A stretch of 64,000 nt of DNA from Syncephalis plumigaleata (lineage: Eukaryota; Zoopagomycota; Zoopagomycetes; Zoopagales; Piptocephalidaceae). Below are positions 60,389 through 64,000 of this stretch, piece after piece. The stretch spans positions 930,001 through 994,000 of the forward strand of contig JAIXMF010000002.1 of the NCBI GenBank assembly GCA_025201365.1, given 5' to 3'. Numbering within the stretch: position 1 is the stretch's first letter; each line of letters begins with the position of its first letter. The notes below the pieces were generated by a model. The model saw only the letters and a list, made by a program, of their open reading frames with translations, searched no databases and was not told where the DNA came from. The translations under genes and the position numbers were made by a program.

Positions 60389-61066
60389 CCATTTCGAGAT
60401 GTTTCAATGGCAATGCAATTGTAACTATCAATACATGATCATACTCGCTATGGATGCATGTCATCAATCATATCATGAATGCATCTGTACTTCATTATGA
60501 GTAGCAAACTAGATATCTAATAAAGAATCGATATTGCAGTACCTGTTGATCACCAATCATTTAGTGGCAAGTACTTGCAAATAAACAGCAATACGCATGT
60601 TTGATGCTTGCTATGCTGATTTGTTGCAATATTAACGATTACATTCATAAGAGCAATCTTATTGTCCAGCATTCCCTTCCAATCTTACGTCAGCTGAGTT
60701 CATCATAGCACAGTAATCTATCATCATTTTAGGACTAGTATATCGTGCATTGTATGCATTACACTAGTCGATCACAGCGACATGTAATCTTTATACTATG
60801 AATAAATCAGCAGATTGTCCTTGTCTGCACAAGCAACCTACCCTACAATCAGCATACTCATCAGTAGCCGTCATGGCAATTGACATGCTACGCTATTCAA
60901 CATTGTCACAACATTGACGATTACATCATTAAGCTGTACAAGCTAGAATGTCAACACTTTGCTGTGTATGAATATGAGGAAGCACCACATGGTTATGTTA
61001 TTTGAAATGATGTCATGAATGCGTAAATCAGCCTGTCAATGCACATATACTAGGTTGTCGACAATC
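60389..61066. other. 3' flank of kinase A', end of right arm
   Basis: About 680 bp with no gene. It matches 29,176-29,854 inverted with only scattered differences (for example cacgtaag on the left against tacgtcag on the right). It marks the outer part of the duplication. Confidence 0.65.
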
Positions 61067-61068
61067 AT

Positions 61069-61459
61069 GCAGACCTCTGTATCAAAGGTAATGGGAACAT
61101 CGTTTGCCTCAGTTTACATATTGAAGATATTGAGAAATGATGGTCGTGGTACCATTTCCATCCTTCCACATAGTCAAAGGACTTGCTATTGCATAACAAA
61201 GGTGTAGTGCTTTTGTTCTATTTAGACATCTTATCCTTTACAGGTTGGTGACTGGAAAATGGAAATGGATGAATTTAGGCTGTACAAGTACCTCGTGTAT
61301 TGTAATTGGAATTCCATAAGGAAAGATCATTGGAACAACGATGCATCTAGAAAGAACATATCCATTCCGGTTATAATGATTCTAGTTCCGCGTGATGTAT
61401 TCTATACGCACCACGACCGGAGAAAAGCAAACACCAAGCGTATAGACTATTTTCAGTAA
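61069..61459 (+). pseudogene. Possible 3' remnant of a gene cut by the duplication border
   Basis: Right after the arm border an open frame runs MQTSVSKVMGTSFASVYILK, RNDGRGTISILPHSQ to a splice-like gtgtag...acag, then VGDWKMEMDEFRLYKYLVYC, NWNSIRKDHWNN and a stop at 61,459. No family recognised. Because coding starts exactly at the border, I infer that the rest of an older gene was removed or replaced when the arm arose. It could also be a short real gene. Confidence 0.4.
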
Positions 61460-61761
61460 TAGAATAAATTACCCGCTTTCTATTTGTGAGAATGTCGAAA
61501 TGGTTAGCATGTGTTGACTTACTTTATCAATATGATGTGCCATTGAGGTATACATATTAGAGAGTGACGCATGCGGTTGCAAAACTGAACCATGTGCAAT
61601 GCATGCTCAATATGTCAATGATGCAAACGACAACTATACAAAGTGTTTCACTGCATAACAGTAATTGGGAGGGGGCGTTCTACCGCGTGTCATCATCTAT
61701 AAATTCGCCATTCTACGCAAGCATACCATTGTTGCTGCACGCTAGTCTTTCTTTATTATTG

Positions 61762-61797
<36 letters not shown>

Positions 61798-61863
61798 TCA
61801 TCATTGTTTTAAGCACTACTTGCTTATCTACACATTTCCATTGTTAGCTCTTTATCTACTATC
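61460..61863. other. Intergenic region with (CTA)n
   Basis: About 400 bp, with a CTA/ACT repeat near 61,761-61,798. It holds the promoter of the following secreted protein gene. Nothing else is seen. Confidence 0.5.
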
Positions 61864-62607
61864 ATGTCCAAGCTTACCTACATTGCCGGCGTTCTGCTAC
61901 TCGCCACCGCCGTAACTGCTCAAGCCACCACCACCAACGATCCATTGGCCATTATCAATGCCGCAAAGTCAAACCTTGCCGCCATGAAGCAAAAGGAGGA
62001 TACTCGCAAGACACCGATCGCCGGTATTTCCGCCGATTGTCAAGCGGCCATTAGCGGTCTTGATGTCAATCCTGAGTGTATTGACGATATCGAGACCGAT
62101 CCACAAGATCAGGACTTTGCCGCTCGTTGTGCAGCCCCCGCCGATGGAGCCAAGGATCACCGCTGTTCAAATGATCAAGTTCTTAAGGCGCTCGATACCC
62201 TAGAATCCAAGTGCAAAGCGGAACTTGACGCAAAGAATGCCAATGTCATGGCCTACCATACCAGCTGGCAAACTTACAGCCTTAGCGAGGAGATTCTGTG
62301 CTCTAAGAGCACCGCTGGAAAATACTGCATCCTAGATGCTTCTGACAAGCAATGTACCACCAACCAATTGAACCTCATCAAGGACTGGAAGGCACCACGC
62401 CCGGACAAGTATACCAATGACTCTGCCTCTACGCTGCGCACTGCTTCGGCCAATCTTGCTAAGCAAAACAACGTTGACGTGGCTCCATCCAACAAGACTA
62501 GCGGTACTACCGGTACTACTGGTGCACCATCCACGGCATCGTCATTGACAACGGGTGCTGCCGCATTGACTGCCGGTGTACTGGCTGTCGTTTCCATGTT
62601 GATGTAA
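61864..62607 (+). CDS. Secreted Cys-rich protein, probable GPI anchor (copy 2)
   Basis: An intronless 247-aa frame. Signal peptide MSKLTYIAGVLLLATAVTAQ. The mature part has conserved cysteines (ADCQAA, PECIDD, ARCAAP, HRCSND, SKCKAE, ILCSKS, KYCILD, QCTTN), a Thr/Gly/Ser-rich stalk (SGTTGTTGAPSTASSLTTGA) and a hydrophobic end (LTAGVLAVVSMLM) with a GPI-type omega region. It shares the TSW.TY.L....C.KS..G.YC. block with the protein at 14,999-15,724, from which it is clearly a distant paralogue. Codon use is strongly biased (GCC, AAG, CTC), suggesting high expression. Function unknown; a cell-wall or host-contact protein is plausible. Confidence 0.82.
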   Translation: MSKLTYIAGVLLLATAVTAQATTTNDPLAIINAAKSNLAAMKQKEDTRKTPIAGISADCQAAISGLDVNPECIDDIETDPQDQDFAARCAAPADGAKDHRCSNDQVLKALDTLESKCKAELDAKNANVMAYHTSWQTYSLSEEILCSKSTAGKYCILDASDKQCTTNQLNLIKDWKAPRPDKYTNDSASTLRTASANLAKQNNVDVAPSNKTSGTTGTTGAPSTASSLTTGAAALTAGVLAVVSMLM

Positions 62608-62887
62608 ACTGCTTTACCTGTACTCACAATTGCACGCATAATGCTTGTTCCACAGTATACTATAAATGAATAGAATAACATTGATTTTACATATTATATG
62701 TGCAAGCCTCCATTTATTAATGTATTGAATAATTGTTTGTACTTTGCTTGATCCCGTACTAATCCTTAGTTAATAGCAATAGATAAAAAGTACATAATGA
62801 AAGATGATAAACGTGAATCTATCTTGAAGTTTATTTAAATTAGCGACCGGTCTTTTACTGCTTATAACACAAGAATAATAAAGAAAA
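62608..62887. other. Convergent 3' ends
   Basis: About 280 bp between the Cys-rich gene (+) and NSUN5 (-), AT-rich, no gene. Confidence 0.4.

Positions 62888-64000
<1,113 letters not shown>

Larger units (their letters stand above)
55050..61068 (+). repeat. Right arm of the inverted duplication
   Basis: Contains the acyltransferase 3' part, kinase B', spacer, kinase A' and 3' flank. It matches 29,176-34,490 inverted, except for about 640 bp missing from the left acyltransferase relic. Border at 61,068 is sharp. Confidence 0.85.

Overview
The window looks like nuclear DNA of a fungus, probably an early-diverging lineage. I infer this from short spliceosomal introns (about 38-70 nt) with CTAAC branch points very close to the 3' splice site, dense single-copy housekeeping genes, GPI-type secreted proteins, and gene content such as ICP55, EFM5, YIF1, SURF4, MAPEG and TFIIIC90. 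A Zoopagomycota-like (mycoparasite) origin would fit the secreted kinase-like proteins and the animal-like forms of some genes, but the sequence alone cannot prove it.

Layout. 0-9 kb: a TBRG1-like FYR-domain protein (+, 5' end outside the window), an alpha/beta-hydrolase-like protein lacking its nucleophile (-), and a long ELYS-like nucleoporin (-). 9.6-18 kb: an unrecognised coiled-coil protein, a seven-helix membrane protein, a secreted Cys-rich GPI-type protein, and an isoaspartyl peptidase/asparaginase. 18-29 kb: ICP55 aminopeptidase, eEF1A lysine methyltransferase EFM5, MGST3, TFIIIC 90 kDa subunit, YIF1, SURF4. 29.2-37.2 kb: an accessory island with three secreted kinase-like genes and an acyltransferase relic. 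37.6-51.2 kb: RPL7 (with an intronic C/D snoRNA), an RS-rich CDK12-type kinase, CPSF2/CPSF100 and a LONRF-type RING/LON protein. 51.9-61.1 kb: a secreted pseudokinase, an intact WS/DGAT-type acyltransferase and two more secreted kinase-like genes. 61.9-64 kb: a second Cys-rich GPI-type protein and NSUN5/Rcm1 (-, 5' end outside the window).

The most striking structure is a large inverted duplication. About 5.3 kb at 29,176-34,490 (read on -) matches 55,050-61,068 (read on +), with about 20.5 kb of mainly housekeeping genes between the arms. Each arm carries two signal-peptide-bearing kinase-like genes (types A and B). The right arm retains the intact neighbouring acyltransferase gene and the left only a deleted relic, so the right copy looks closer to the source. 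A further tandem copy (kinase C, 35,151-37,222) and a divergent pseudokinase (51,876-52,828) bring the set to six. They share a signal peptide and HHD or HND in place of HRD, and DFD in place of DFG; the pseudokinase has HGN and NFS. This secreted kinase-like family is my best candidate for an undescribed system.

A technical caution: about twenty genes or exons need a one-base frame change to match their family, and nearly all go in the same direction (one base missing). This points to undercalled bases in the assembly rather than widespread gene decay, so many coding models here are correct in outline but not in exact frame.
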